This document shows positions 18,236 to 27,184 of a DNA stretch of 64,000 nucleotides, one piece after another. Source of the stretch: Enhydrobacter sp. (GTDB taxonomy: Bacteria; Pseudomonadota; Alphaproteobacteria; Reyranellales; Reyranellaceae); contig JAHCJV010000013.1 in NCBI GenBank assembly GCA_026126105.1, forward strand, positions 25,794 through 89,793. Direction: 5' to 3'. Each line of letters starts with the position of its first letter. The first letter of the stretch is position 1. Both the position numbers and the translations under genes were made by a program. The notes under the pieces are model-generated. The model had not been told where the DNA came from. It saw only the letters and a program-made list of their open reading frames with translations, and did no database searches.

Positions 18236-20564
18236 TGTTCAGTATCCGCCAAATCTTCTCAGGGGTGACTGGCATGTCGATGTGGGTGACCCCGGCCCCG
18301 GACAGGGCGTCCACCACGGCATTCATCACCGAGGGCAGCGCACCGGCGCAGCCAGCCTCGCCACAGCCCTTCACGCCCAGGAGGTTGGTCTTGCACGGCA
18401 CGGAGTGGTTTTCGATCGAGAAGCTTGGCGCATCCGACGCGCGCGGCAACGCATAGTCCATGTAGGAGCCGGTAACTGGCTGGCCCTGCTCGTCGTACAC
18501 GGTGCGTTCGAAGATTGCCTGCCCGATGCCCTGCACCACGCCACCATGCGCCTGCCCCGCGACCAGCATCGGATTGATGACCGTGCCGAAGTCGTTGACC
18601 ATGAAATAGCGCACGACCTCGACCACTCCGGTATCGCGGTCGATCTCGACCTCGGCCACATGACAGCCGTTGGGGAACGAGAACGGCGGATTGTCGGAGA
18701 TGTGGCTGACATCGAGCGACTGCGGCACGTCGGGCGGCAGCTTCAGCCCTTTGCGGATCCTGTCGGCCAGATCGAGGATGCTCACGCCGCGGTCGGTGCC
18801 GGCAATGGTGAAGCGGCCGTGCGCGAATTCGATGTCGACCGCCGCCGCCTCGAGCACGTGGGCGGCGATTTTCTTGCCCTGCTCGATCAGTATGTCGCCG
18901 GCCTCGAGAAAGGCCTGGCTTGCAACCAGCGCCGACTTCGAGCCGCCGGTGCCGCCGCCAACCTTGAGCTGGTCCGAATCGCCCTGCAGCAGGCGGAAGC
19001 GCGTGACCGGGATGCCGAGCTTGGCACCCAGCACCTGCGCGAACGGCGTGGCGTGGCCCTGGCCATAGTCGAGCGTGCCGCTCAGCATCGTGATCGAACC
19101 GTCGTCCTCGAAACGGATGCCGCCATATTCCTTGCTGGGCGGGCCGGTGACCTCGAGATAGGAACCGATGCCGCGGCCGCGCAGCTTGTTGCGGGCCGCA
19201 CTCTCCGCCTTGCGATTGTCGAAGCCGTGCCAGTCGGCGGCGACCAGCGCCTTGTCGAGCACGGCGGTGAACTCTCCAGAATCGTAGTTCATTCCCGACG
19301 GCGCCTTGTACGGCATCTGGCTGGGCGCGATGTGGTTGCGCCGGCGCAGCTCGATCCGGTCGATGCCCATCTCGCGGGCCGCCGTGTCGATCAGCCGCTC
19401 CATGTAGTAGTTGCCCTCTGGCCGGCCGGCGCCGCGATAGGCCGCGAGGGGCGTGGTGTTGGTGAACACCACCTTGGAGTTCACCTCCATCGCCGGCGTG
19501 CGATAGACGTCGATGATGTTCTTCACCGCGTTCGTTGTGGCCGGCATCGGCGGATAGATGTAGGCGCCGGCATTGCCGGTGCCGCTGAGGCGGACGGCGA
19601 GGAAATGACCGTCCTTGTCCAACGCCAATTCGGCGACGCGCTGATGATCGCGCCCATGATGGTCGCTCAGGAAGCTCTCCGACCGCTCGTCGGTCCACTT
19701 CACGGCCCGGCCGAGCCGTTTCGCCGCCAGCAACAGCGGGCCATATTCCGGGTACACCTGAGACTTCATGCCGAAGGAGCCGCCGACATTGCCGGTCAGG
19801 ACGCGCACCTTGTCGTTGGTCGTCTTGAGCACGTCCTTCGCCAGGCCGCCGCGCAGGCCCATTACGCCCTGGCAGCCGACCCGCAGCACCCAGCGCTCAT
19901 TCTCGTAGGAGCCTATCGCCGAACGCGGCTCCATAGGATTGACGACGATGCGGTTCGAGGAGATCTCGAGCCGGGTGACGTGTGCGGCTTCGGCGAAGGC
20001 CTTCTTCACGGCCTCCGCGTCGCCGTAGTGGAAATCGAGCGCGAGATTGCCGGGCGCCTCGGCATGAATCTGCGGCGCACCGTTGGCGAGAGCCTGTGCC
20101 GGCGTCGTGACGGCGGGCAGCTCCTCGATGTCGAGCTCGACGGCCTCGGCGGCGTCCTTGGCCTGTACCGCCGTCTCGGCGACGACGCAGGCGACCGCCT
20201 CGCCGACATAGCGGACGCGATCCTTGGCCAGCGAATGGCGCGGCGGCGTCTTCATCGGCGAGCCGTCGCGCTGCGGGATGTTCATCCCGCACTTCATCGG
20301 TCCGAAGCCCGCCGACTCGAGGTCGGCATAGGTCAGGATCGCGAGCACGCCCGGCATGGCGGACACAGCCTTGCTGTCGATCCCCTTGAGGATGCCGTGC
20401 GCGAGCTTGCTGCGGACCATCACCGCATAGGCCTGTCCGGGCACGTTCTGGTCGTCCGTGTACCGGCCCAGGCCGCGCAGGAGCGTCGGGTCTTCCATGC
20501 GCGGAACGGGCTGCCCTACCCCGAACTTGGTCAGGGCAAGGGCGGTGTCGTCGAACATGTCCAT
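18228..20564 (-). CDS. xanthine dehydrogenase/CoxL-family molybdopterin-binding subunit
   Basis: This 778-residue large subunit binds molybdenum cofactor and catalyses hydroxylation of aldehydes or N-heterocycles. It shows the Ald_Xan_dh_C domain (about 20-140) and the MoCo-binding domain with 'TGNVGGSFGMK', the active-site loop 'AYRGAGRPEGNYYMER', 'YGQGHATPFAQVLG' and the catalytic glutamate in 'GVKGCGEAG' (Glu736). The loop lacks the cysteine of true CO dehydrogenase. The ATG at 20564 has GAGG upstream. No 2Fe-2S or FAD subunit is adjacent, so the electron-transfer partners must be encoded elsewhere. It is the third gene of a leftward operon with an enolase-family enzyme and a NIPSNAP protein. 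Confidence 0.94.
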   Translation of the reverse strand: MDMFDDTALALTKFGVGQPVPRMEDPTLLRGLGRYTDDQNVPGQAYAVMVRSKLAHGILKGIDSKAVSAMPGVLAILTYADLESAGFGPMKCGMNIPQRDGSPMKTPPRHSLAKDRVRYVGEAVACVVAETAVQAKDAAEAVELDIEELPAVTTPAQALANGAPQIHAEAPGNLALDFHYGDAEAVKKAFAEAAHVTRLEISSNRIVVNPMEPRSAIGSYENERWVLRVGCQGVMGLRGGLAKDVLKTTNDKVRVLTGNVGGSFGMKSQVYPEYGPLLLAAKRLGRAVKWTDERSESFLSDHHGRDHQRVAELALDKDGHFLAVRLSGTGNAGAYIYPPMPATTNAVKNIIDVYRTPAMEVNSKVVFTNTTPLAAYRGAGRPEGNYYMERLIDTAAREMGIDRIELRRRNHIAPSQMPYKAPSGMNYDSGEFTAVLDKALVAADWHGFDNRKAESAARNKLRGRGIGSYLEVTGPPSKEYGGIRFEDDGSITMLSGTLDYGQGHATPFAQVLGAKLGIPVTRFRLLQGDSDQLKVGGGTGGSKSALVASQAFLEAGDILIEQGKKIAAHVLEAAAVDIEFAHGRFTIAGTDRGVSILDLADRIRKGLKLPPDVPQSLDVSHISDNPPFSFPNGCHVAEVEIDRDTGVVEVVRYFMVNDFGTVINPMLVAGQAHGGVVQGIGQAIFERTVYDEQGQPVTGSYMDYALPRASDAPSFSIENHSVPCKTNLLGVKGCGEAGCAGALPSVMNAVVDALSGAGVTHIDMPVTPEKIWRILNNA

Positions 20565-20586
20565 TACGCTACCTCACTCAATTGCA

Positions 20587-20616
20587 GAGGGCGCGCCACG
20601 GGAGTGGCGCGCCCTC
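20587..20616 (-). terminator. strong GC-rich hairpin between NIPSNAP and hydroxylase genes
   Basis: A perfect 13-bp inverted repeat (GAGGGCGCGCCAC at 20587-20599, GTGGCGCGCCCTC at 20604-20616) encloses a 4-base loop. It lies 14 bases past the NIPSNAP stop and 22 bases before the hydroxylase start on the minus strand. There is no T-run, so it may be a partial terminator, an RNA-processing or stability element, or a dispersed repeat, setting different expression levels within the operon. Confidence 0.55.
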
Positions 20617-20630
20617 CGGGCGATGACTTC

Positions 20631-21269
20631 CTACTTCAGCGGCGAATAGTTCGTCGGCAGCAGCAGGGTCGAGAACATGGACTGCAGCTTCGCCGGGCCT
20701 TTCGCGAGATAGGCCTGCCACGCCGGGTCCTTCATCGCGTCGGAGCGCGCCTTGAAGCGCTCCTCGAGGTTCTTGTAGCGCCACATGTGGATCCACTCGT
20801 TGGGCTGCGGGATCTCGCCCGTCCAGGCACCCCAGATCGGCGAGTATTTCTCGCGCGCCGCCTGGACCTCCTTGAAGTCCTTGCCGTACTGCACCGCGCC
20901 GCCGAGGTTGCAGGTATAGATGCGGAGTTCATAGACGTTTCCCGTCGTGCCGTCGTCCGGCTTGATGTCGACCACGGCGTTCATCAGGCGGAGGTCCTGC
21001 CGCTGCACGCAGGTCTTCACGATCGGCACGTACTTCTCGGTCCAGTCCTTGTTCTTCTGCAGCTCGTTGCGCAAACGGGTGCGCTCCTCGTAGCTGTCGT
21101 ACTTCCAGAGGTGCCAGATCTGGTTCAGGGCGCCGAACTCCGACGTCCAGTAGCCGTGATTGACGCCGTAATTGTTGCCGCGCGCGGGCCGGCCGATCGT
21201 CTCGGCGGCCTTGAGATATTCCGGCATCTTGCCGGGAATGAGCGTGTAGGTGCGAAGCTCGTAGACCAT
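20631..21269 (-). CDS. tandem NIPSNAP-domain protein
   Basis: This 212-residue protein is made of two NIPSNAP (dimeric alpha/beta barrel) domains. Domain one starts 'MVYELRTYTLIPGKMPEYLKAA' and contains 'GYWTSEFGALNQIWHLWKYDSYEER'. Domain two starts 'VYELRIYTCNLGG' near residue 112 and contains 'EWIHMWRYKNLEERFKAR'. Bacterial NIPSNAP proteins often sit in catabolic operons and may act as small oxygenase-like or ligand-binding proteins; no precise reaction is known. It lies 13 bases after the enolase-superfamily gene, so the two are probably co-transcribed. Confidence 0.9.
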   Translation of the reverse strand: MVYELRTYTLIPGKMPEYLKAAETIGRPARGNNYGVNHGYWTSEFGALNQIWHLWKYDSYEERTRLRNELQKNKDWTEKYVPIVKTCVQRQDLRLMNAVVDIKPDDGTTGNVYELRIYTCNLGGAVQYGKDFKEVQAAREKYSPIWGAWTGEIPQPNEWIHMWRYKNLEERFKARSDAMKDPAWQAYLAKGPAKLQSMFSTLLLPTNYSPLK

Positions 21270-21282
21270 CGGATTTCTCCCC

Positions 21283-22467
21283 TTACGGATGCGGGTTCTT
21301 CGGCGGATGTGCCTTGACCGCTTCCTCGTTGATGTCGGCGCCCCAGCCTGGCCGGGCCGGCACGATCAGCTCGCCATTCTCTATGACCGGCGGATGCGTG
21401 ACCAGATCGTCCTTCCACGGCACGTCGTCGATATCGATTTCCATGATACGGAAATTGGGCATGGCGGCGCACAGGTTGGCGCTCATCAATGTCGACATGT
21501 GACCGTAAAAATTATGGGGCGCGCAGTTGATCTCGTAGGCTTCCGCCATCGTCGAGATCTTGTGGGACTCTGCCAGCCCGTTCCACGGCACGTCGATGAT
21601 CGACACGTCGATCGAGCGGTTCTCGAAGAACGGCCGGAACTGGCGGCGGCTGAACAGGGACTCGCACGACGCGATCGGCATCGACGCCCGATCGCGGATC
21701 AGACGAAGGCCCTCGGGATCGTAGGAATCGATCTCGAGCCAGAAGAGATTGTACGGCTCGCAGGTCCGCGCGACCTTGATGTAGCCCTCGGTCTTGAAGT
21801 TGAAGTTGGTGTCCAGGAGGATACCCATCTCGTGGCCGGCACCCTGGCGGAACGCTGCCAGGCCGTCTGAGATCGCCGCGAGCGTCGCTCCGTCCGCGTT
21901 GAGCTCAGGCCCTCCGGGCGTGCGGCCGAAGCCCGGCTGGTGCATGTTGGGCGGTGTGAGGTCGAAGCGAAAAATGTTGGTCTTGAGCGCCTTGAACCCG
22001 CGTTCCTTCACATGCTTGCCGAGCTTGACGACGTCGTCGAACGAGCGCACCGGCTCGACGCCCATCATCTCGGCGTTGCGGAAGCGGTAGCTGCCGCAGT
22101 GCGACCAGTAGAGCGGCAGCCGGTCGCGCACCTTTCCGCCGAACAGCTCGTAGACCGGCACGCCGAGCGATTTGGCCTTGACGTCGAGGAGCGCGTTCTC
22201 GATCGCCGCCATTGCCTGCTGGTTGATGCCGCCCGGCGCCTGGCGGGTGATGGCGTATTGCATCGACATGATGCGCTCGATCGCCCGCGGGTTCTCTCCG
22301 ATCAGGCCGGCCGCCATGCGGCGGATCACGGCGGTGAGGCCGGCGCTGCCGTAGCCTTCATTATACTCCGACCAGCCGACGATGCCGTCGTCGGTCGTGA
22401 TCTTCAGAAATGAGAAATCGCGCCAGCCGGCATCGCAATGAAGGTCTTCGATCTTTGCAATCTTCAT
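21283..22467 (-). CDS. mandelate racemase/muconate lactonizing enzyme family protein
   Basis: This 394-residue enolase-superfamily enzyme would abstract an alpha proton of a carboxylate, usually an acid-sugar dehydratase or racemase reaction. The N-terminal capping domain has 'TTDDGIVGWSEYNEG'. The barrel carries the base lysine in 'FKALKTNIFRF', metal ligands in 'LLDTNFNF' (Asp), 'FWLEIDSYD' (Glu) and 'IASCESLF' (Glu), and a histidine in 'INCAPHNFYGH'. The spacing resembles galactarate/galactonate dehydratase-like groups, but the substrate cannot be told. It is the first gene of the leftward operon and is separated by only 35 bases from a divergent gene. Confidence 0.92.
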   Translation of the reverse strand: MKIAKIEDLHCDAGWRDFSFLKITTDDGIVGWSEYNEGYGSAGLTAVIRRMAAGLIGENPRAIERIMSMQYAITRQAPGGINQQAMAAIENALLDVKAKSLGVPVYELFGGKVRDRLPLYWSHCGSYRFRNAEMMGVEPVRSFDDVVKLGKHVKERGFKALKTNIFRFDLTPPNMHQPGFGRTPGGPELNADGATLAAISDGLAAFRQGAGHEMGILLDTNFNFKTEGYIKVARTCEPYNLFWLEIDSYDPEGLRLIRDRASMPIASCESLFSRRQFRPFFENRSIDVSIIDVPWNGLAESHKISTMAEAYEINCAPHNFYGHMSTLMSANLCAAMPNFRIMEIDIDDVPWKDDLVTHPPVIENGELIVPARPGWGADINEEAVKAHPPKNPHP

Positions 22468-22502
22468 GGTGTTTCCTCCGCGCGGGCAGCATAGACTAAG
22501 CC

Positions 22503-23180
22503 ATGCCTCTGCGCGGCAAAGGAATGCTGATCACGTACACCGAGGTGAAGCCCGCTCATGAGCGCGACTTCAACGAGTGGTACAATCGCGAGCATATCGA
22601 CGAGCGGGTGAACCTGCCGGGCTTCCATCGCGCCCGCCGCTATGTCGCGGTGCGCGGCTCGCCCAAGTACCTGGCGATCTACGAATGCGACACGGTCGCC
22701 GATCTGGCAACGCCGGGCTATCTCGCGCTGCTGGCCAACCAGAGCCCGTGGAGCCAGGCTGTCATGGCCCGCTTCACCCATTTCCAGCGCCTCACCCTGC
22801 GCATCCAGATCGACAGGACCCATGGCGAGGGCGGCGCGATCACCGCCGTGCGCTTCGTCCCCGAGCCTGCGATGCGCCGGCCACTGATCGCGTGGCTGAG
22901 CGAAACGGCACTGCCCAAGGCGATTGCCCGGCCGGGAATGCTGGGCGCTGCCGTAGCCGAGAACGACGTCGAGATCGCCAATGCACCGCTGCAATCGAAG
23001 AGCATGGATCACCCAAAAGCCGACCAGGCCGAGTGGGTCGTGCTGCTCGAGGGTGCCGATCCTGCCGCCAGCAGCGGCGCCGCGCGAACCATGTTCACGG
23101 CTTCGACGCTGAAGGCCTTCGGCGTCAGCCAGGCGCCAGTCACCGGAACCTACCGGTTCATGTTCGGCAATGCCCGCTGA
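22503..23180 (+). CDS. dimeric alpha/beta-barrel (EthD/DUF4286-like) protein
   Basis: This 225-residue protein starts with a ferredoxin-like half barrel. Motifs 'LITYTEVKPAHERDFNEWYNREHIDERVNLPGFHRARRYVAV' and 'PKYLAIYECDTVADL' are typical of the group, and a second half with 'EWVVLLEGADP' and 'GTYRFMFGNAR' follows. Function in the family is poorly known; proteins of this fold degrade or bind small hydrophobic compounds. The start at 22503 has no clear ribosome-binding site. An internal ATG at 22524, preceded by AAAGGA, is an alternative. It is divergent from the enolase-family operon and may share its regulation. Confidence 0.82.
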   Translation: MPLRGKGMLITYTEVKPAHERDFNEWYNREHIDERVNLPGFHRARRYVAVRGSPKYLAIYECDTVADLATPGYLALLANQSPWSQAVMARFTHFQRLTLRIQIDRTHGEGGAITAVRFVPEPAMRRPLIAWLSETALPKAIARPGMLGAAVAENDVEIANAPLQSKSMDHPKADQAEWVVLLEGADPAASSGAARTMFTASTLKAFGVSQAPVTGTYRFMFGNAR

Positions 23181-23185
23181 CCGCC

Positions 23186-23707
23186 ATGCTCCATACGTCG
23201 CGCCTGACGCTTCGGCCCTGGCGGGAGACCGATAGGGATGCCTTTGCTGCCCTGAATGCAGATCCCGACGTGGCCCGGGATCTTGGCGGACCGCTCGACC
23301 GCCCTGAAAGCGACGCCAAGTTCGACCGCTATGTCTCGGCCTTCCGGCAGCACGGTTTCTGCCGTTGGGCCGTTCTGGACTTGCAGCAGCTTTACTTGGG
23401 CTATGCCGGCGTGATGCCGTCACCGCCGGGACATCCGCTCGGACCTCATGCCGAGATCGGTTGGCGCCTGGCGCGAGCGGCATGGGGCCAGGGCTATGCA
23501 ACAGAGGCAGCCGCCGCGGCCCTGCTCGACATATTCGGCAGAATCGGCCTTGGCGAGGTGCTGGCCTACACGTCGGACGACAACGCGCGATCACAGGCCG
23601 TGATGCAGCGTCTCGGCTTGCGGCGCGACCCCGCACGCGACTTTACCCACGTCTACGGCGGCAAGCCGTGGCTCGGACGCGTCTGGGTCGCTCGACCTGT
23701 GGCGTGA
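23186..23707 (+). CDS. GNAT-family N-acetyltransferase (RimJ/RimL type)
   Basis: This 173-residue acetyl-CoA-dependent transferase has the beginning 'LHTSRLTLRPWRETDRDAFAALNADPDV' of the RimJ/RimL branch, which acetylates protein N-termini or small amines. The acetyl-CoA loop follows the beta-4 strand in 'AEIGWRLARAAWGQGYATEAAAALLD' (about residues 88-115). 'LAYTSDDNARSQAVMQRLGLRRD' is the usual motif B region. The ATG lies five bases after the stop of the upstream gene, so the two genes are probably co-transcribed. The substrate is unknown. Confidence 0.92.
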   Translation: MLHTSRLTLRPWRETDRDAFAALNADPDVARDLGGPLDRPESDAKFDRYVSAFRQHGFCRWAVLDLQQLYLGYAGVMPSPPGHPLGPHAEIGWRLARAAWGQGYATEAAAAALLDIFGRIGLGEVLAYTSDDNARSQAVMQRLGLRRDPARDFTHVYGGKPWLGRVWVARPVA

Positions 23708-23769
23708 TTGCGGCAAGTGCTGACGCAAGTTTGAGCGCCGCGCGGGCCGCGATGCTCTAAGCTCGGCAC

Positions 23770-24621
23770 ATGTCCATCGTGAGAGTGGTTTTCTGGCTGC
23801 GTCTGGCGACGCTGATCGGGCTCTGCCTGCCGGCGCTCGACCTGGCGTGGCGCTGGTACAGCGACGACCTCGGCGCGCGGCCGGTGACGGAGGCGACCCA
23901 CATCACCGGCGACTGGGCGATCGTCTTCCTGCTCTGCTCGCTGGCGCTCACGCCGGCGCGCAGCGTCTACGACTGGATGCCGCTGGTGCAGATCCGCCGC
24001 CGGGTCGGCGTCGCGGCAGCGCTCTATGCCGGCCTGCACTTCATCATCTACGTCGCGGACCAGAAATGGGACCTTGTCGTGGTCGCGCTGGAAATCGTGA
24101 AACGCTTCTACCTCACGATCGGCTTCGTGGCCCTGCTGGTGCTGGCGGCACTCGCCATCACCTCGACCAACGGCTGGCAGCGACGGTTGCGGCGCAACTG
24201 GAAGCGGCTGCACTGGCTGGTCTATCCGGCCGCCGTGCTGGCGATCCTTCATTTCTTCCTCCAATCCAAGGCCAATGTCGGCGAGGCGACCGTGGCGGCG
24301 GGCCTGTTCGCCTGGCTGATGATCTGGCGCTGGATGCCGGCAGCGCTGCGCACGCGATGGGTCGGGCTGCTTCTGCTCGCGGTCGGCGCGACTCTGGCCG
24401 CTCTCGCCTTCGAGCTCATGTGGTACGGGCTGGTGAACAACGTCGATCCGATTCGTATCCTCAAGGCCGACATCGATCCCGACCTTGCGCCCCGGCCGAC
24501 GCTGAAAGTTCTGCTGGCCGGTCTTGTGGTCATGTTGCTGGCCGGCCTGCAGCGGCTCGCCATCCTGTTCAAACGGCTCTGGACGAAGCGCTATATCCAA
24601 GGGACTATACCGATGTCCTGA
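23770..24621 (+). CDS. msrQ: MsrQ/YedZ-like haem-binding membrane protein
   Basis: This 283-residue inner-membrane protein carries a ferric-reductase-like transmembrane domain. Hydrophobic segments lie near residues 7-25, 45-65, 80-100, 115-135, 152-172, 178-195, 205-225 and 242-262. Candidate haem ligands are in 'LYAGLHFIIY' and in 'RLHWLVYPAAVLAILHFFL'. In known systems MsrQ passes electrons from the quinone pool to the periplasmic molybdoenzyme MsrP, which repairs methionine sulfoxide. MsrP is absent here. Instead the gene runs directly into modABC, a link that fits the molybdenum requirement of MsrP. At 283 residues it is longer than classic MsrQ (about 200) because of a C-terminal extension with extra membrane helices. 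Confidence 0.78.
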   Translation: MSIVRVVFWLRLATLIGLCLPALDLAWRWYSDDLGARPVTEATHITGDWAIVFLLCSLALTPARSVYDWMPLVQIRRRVGVAAALYAGLHFIIYVADQKWDLVVVALEIVKRFYLTIGFVALLVLAALAITSTNGWQRRLRRNWKRLHWLVYPAAVLAILHFFLQSKANVGEATVAAGLFAWLMIWRWMPAALRTRWVGLLLLAVGATLAALAFELMWYGLVNNVDPIRILKADIDPDLAPRPTLKVLLAGLVVMLLAGLQRLAILFKRLWTKRYIQGTIPMS

Positions 24622-24633
24622 ATGGAGGTCGTT

Positions 24634-25437
24634 ATGGGTCTGTCGATGAAGCGCCGGGAATGGCTCGGTCTGGCGTTTGCAACTGCAGTGGTGCCGACGA
24701 CGGTGCCACTCGCACAGGCCGCAACGCTTCTGATCTTTGCCGCCGCGAGCCTCAAGAATGCGCTCGACGAAGTCGCCACCGGCTGGTCCAAGGATACCGG
24801 CAAGCCGATGCCACGGATCTCGTATGCCGGGAGCTCGGCGCTTGCCAGGCAGATCGAGCAGGGCGCGCCGGTCGACCTGTTCATCTCCGCCGACCTCGAC
24901 TGGATGGACTACCTCGCGAAGAAGAACCTGATAAAGGCGGACACCCGCGTGAACCTGCTCGGCAACAGGATCGTGCTGATCGCGCCCAGGGATTCCAATG
25001 CAACGGTCGCAATCAAGCAGGGCTTCGAGCTCGACAAGGCATTGGCCGGCGGCAAGCTCGCCATGGCCAACGTCGAGGCCGTGCCGGCCGGCAAATACGG
25101 CAAGGCCGCTCTGGAGAAGCTCGGCGCCTGGCGCGGCGTGAAAGACAAGGTCGCACAGGCGGAGAACGTGCGCGCAGCACTTCTGCTGGTCGCGCGCGGC
25201 GAGGCCGCCTTCGGTATCGTTTATGCAACCGACGCCGCCGCAGAGCCAAACGTCAGGATCGTCGGCGTTTTCCCTGAGGATTCCCATCCGCCGATCATCT
25301 ATCCGGCGGCGGTGATCAAGGACGCGAAGTCGGCCGACGCCACGCCGTTCCTCGATCATCTCAGGACGATCCGAGCGCGACCGGCCTTCGAGAAGCAAGG
25401 CTTCACGGTCCTGGTGAAGTCCGTCACCTCGGCATGA
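24634..25437 (+). CDS. modA: molybdate ABC transporter substrate-binding protein
   Basis: This 267-residue periplasmic molybdate/tungstate-binding protein has a signal peptide (residues 1-28, arginine-containing 'MKRREWLGLAFATAVVP'). The family opening is 'LLIFAAASLKNALDEVATGWSK', with 'YAGSSALARQIEQGAPVDLFISAD' providing oxyanion contacts. 'ANVEAVPAGKYGKAALEKLG' and 'GIVYATDAAAEPNVRIVGVFPE' complete the ModA signature. GGAGG six bases before ATG 24634 favours that start over the ATG at 24622. It is the first mod gene, 12 bases after the MsrQ-like gene, and overlaps modB by ATGA. Confidence 0.95.
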   Translation: MGLSMKRREWLGLAFATAVVPTTVPLAQAATLLIFAAASLKNALDEVATGWSKDTGKPMPRISYAGSSALARQIEQGAPVDLFISADLDWMDYLAKKNLIKADTRVNLLGNRIVLIAPRDSNATVAIKQGFELDKALAGGKLAMANVEAVPAGKYGKAALEKLGAWRGVKDKVAQAENVRAALLLVARGEAAFGIVYATDAAAEPNVRIVGVFPEDSHPPIIYPAAVIKDAKSADATPFLDHLRTIRARPAFEKQGFTVLVKSVTSA

Positions 25438-26120
25438 CGGAGGAGGAATGGACGGCGGTACGGCTAAGCCTGCTGGTCGCCGTCACAGCAACGGCGGCCA
25501 GCCTTTTGCCGGGCATTGCCGTCGCCTGGCTGCTGGCCCGCCGCCAATTCTGGGGGAAGGGCCTGGTCGACACGATCGTGCACCTGCCGCTGATCATGCC
25601 GCCGGTCGTGACCGGGTACCTGCTGCTGATCCTGTTCGGCCGTCGCGGTCCGATCGGCGCCTTCCTCGAGCAGACGTTCGGCATCGTTCTCGCCTTCCGA
25701 TGGACCGGCGCGGCGCTCGCCTGCGCGGTCATGGGATTTCCGCTGATGGTGCGCGCCATTCGCCTCTCGATCGAGGCCGTCGACACGCGGCTGGAGAGCG
25801 CCGCCGGCACGCTGGGCGCCAGCCCGCTCTGGGTTTTCGCGACCGTCACCCTGCCGCTCTGCCTGCCGGGCGTGATCGCGGGCGCGATCCTCACCTTCGC
25901 CAAGGCGATGGGCGAATTCGGCGCGACCATCACCTTCGTGTCCAACATTCCGGGTGAGACCCAGACCCTGCCCTCCGCGATCTACACGCTCACCCAGATT
26001 CCGGGGGGCGACGCGGGCGCCTTGCGGCTGACCGCTGTGTCGATCGCGATCTCCATGGCCGCCCTGCTCGCCTCGGAAGTCCTCGCCCGGCGCATCGGCA
26101 CCCGGCACTTGCCGGCATGA
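25434..26120 (+). CDS. modB: molybdate ABC transporter permease
   Basis: This 228-residue inner-membrane permease has five to six hydrophobic segments. The early motif 'LPGIAVAWLLARRQFWGKGLVDTIVHLPLIMPPVVTGYLLL' and the EAA loop 'LESAAGTLGASPLWVFATVTLPLCLPGVIAGAILTFAKAMGEFG' are diagnostic of ModB. It forms the homodimeric channel for molybdate energised by ModC. The ATG overlaps the modA stop and its own stop overlaps the modC start, so all three are translationally coupled. Confidence 0.96.
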   Translation: MTEEEWTAVRLSLLVAVTATAASLLPGIAVAWLLARRQFWGKGLVDTIVHLPLIMPPVVTGYLLLILFGRRGPIGAFLEQTFGIVLAFRWTGAALACAVMGFPLMVRAIRLSIEAVDTRLESAAGTLGASPLWVFATVTLPLCLPGVIAGAILTFAKAMGEFGATITFVSNIPGETQTLPSAIYTLTQIPGGDAGALRLTAVSIAISMAALLASEVLARRIGTRHLPA

Positions 26121-27175
26121 GCCTCGACGTCGACATCGAGCATACGCGCGGCACCTTCCGGCTTGCCGCGCGCTTCAGCTCGCAGCCTGGCGTGACGGCG
26201 CTGTTCGGCCGCTCGGGCTCGGGAAAGTCCAGCCTGGTCGACATCGTGGCGGGCCTGATCAGGCCGCTGCGTGGCAAGGTGGTGGTCGACGGACAGACAC
26301 TGGTCGACACGGAACGCGGCGTGTTCGTGCCGGCGCATCGCCGCCGTATCGGCTACGTTTTCCAGGACAGCCGGCTTTTCCCGCACCTCAGCGTCCGCCA
26401 GAACCTGCTCTTTGGACGCTGGTTTGCGCGCGGAGAAGGTGGCGTTGCCGGCGATTTCGACTCGATCGTGAAGCTGCTCGGCATCGGCCACCTCAGCGAG
26501 CGCAAGCCCAACTCGCTGTCGGGCGGCGAGAAGCAGCGGGTCGCGATCGGCCGCGCGCTGCTTGCCCGCCCCCGCCTGCTGCTGATGGACGAACCGCTCG
26601 CCTCGCTCGACGAAGCGCGGCGGGCCGAAATCCTGCCCTATATGGAGCGGTTGCGCGACGGAACCGGCGTGCCGATCCTCTATGTCAGCCACTCCGTCGT
26701 CGAGGTGGCCCGCCTCGCGACAACAGTCGTCATCCTGAGCGAGGGCAAGGTCACGGCGGTCGGTCCGGTGCTCGACATTCTGCCGCTCGCCGATGCGAAC
26801 GACGGCGGAAGCGCGCTCGACGCGATCGTGACGGCCCACGACGAGACGTTCCAGCTCACCACCCTGGCTTCCACGGCAGGCGAACTGCAGGTGCCGAAGC
26901 TGGCCGCCGTTGTGGGATCGTCCGTGCGCGCGTACATACGGTCCCGCGACGTGATGCTGTCGCTCCAGCCGCCGCAGGAGATCAGCGCACTGAACGTGTT
27001 GGCTGGCAGGGTGGTCACCATTTCCGAAGGCGGCGCGCAGGCCGATGTCCGGCTCGATTGCAACGGCGCCGTCGTGATGGCCCGCCTCACCACCAAGTCG
27101 GTACGACGGCTGGCGCTCGCTCCGGGGCGGCCGGTGTTCGCCGTGATCAAGAGTGTTTCGTTCGAGCGTAGCTAG
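26117..27175 (+). CDS. modC: molybdate ABC transporter ATP-binding protein
   Basis: This 352-residue ATPase has Walker A GRSGSGKSS (about 32-40), 'GYVFQDSRLFPHLSVRQNLLFG', the signature 'LSGGEKQRVAIGRAL', and Walker B 'LLLMDEPLASLDE'. The C-terminus is a MOP domain ('SALNVLAGRVVTISEGG' through 'FAVIKSVSFE') that binds molybdate and gives feedback inhibition of transport in relatives. All subunits of the importer are present and intact, so the operon should be functional. Confidence 0.96.
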   Translation: MSLDVDIEHTRGTFRLAARFSSQPGVTALFGRSGSGKSSLVDIVAGLIRPLRGKVVVDGQTLVDTERGVFVPAHRRRIGYVFQDSRLFPHLSVRQNLLFGRWFARGEGGVAGDFDSIVKLLGIGHLSERKPNSLSGGEKQRVAIGRALLARPRLLLMDEPLASLDEARRAEILPYMERLRDGTGVPILYVSHSVVEVARLATTVVILSEGKVTAVGPVLDILPLADANDGGSALDAIVTAHDETFQLTTLASTAGELQVPKLAAVVGSSVRAYIRSRDVMLSLQPPQEISALNVLAGRVVTISEGGAQADVRLDCNGAVVMARLTTKSVRRLALAPGRPVFAVIKSVSFERS

Positions 27176-27184
27176 GAGCAGACG

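Noticed and set aside
18108..21317. 1069-codon plus-strand open frame
   Set aside because: High-GC antisense artefact across the hydroxylase and NIPSNAP genes; no start signal and no recognisable domain.
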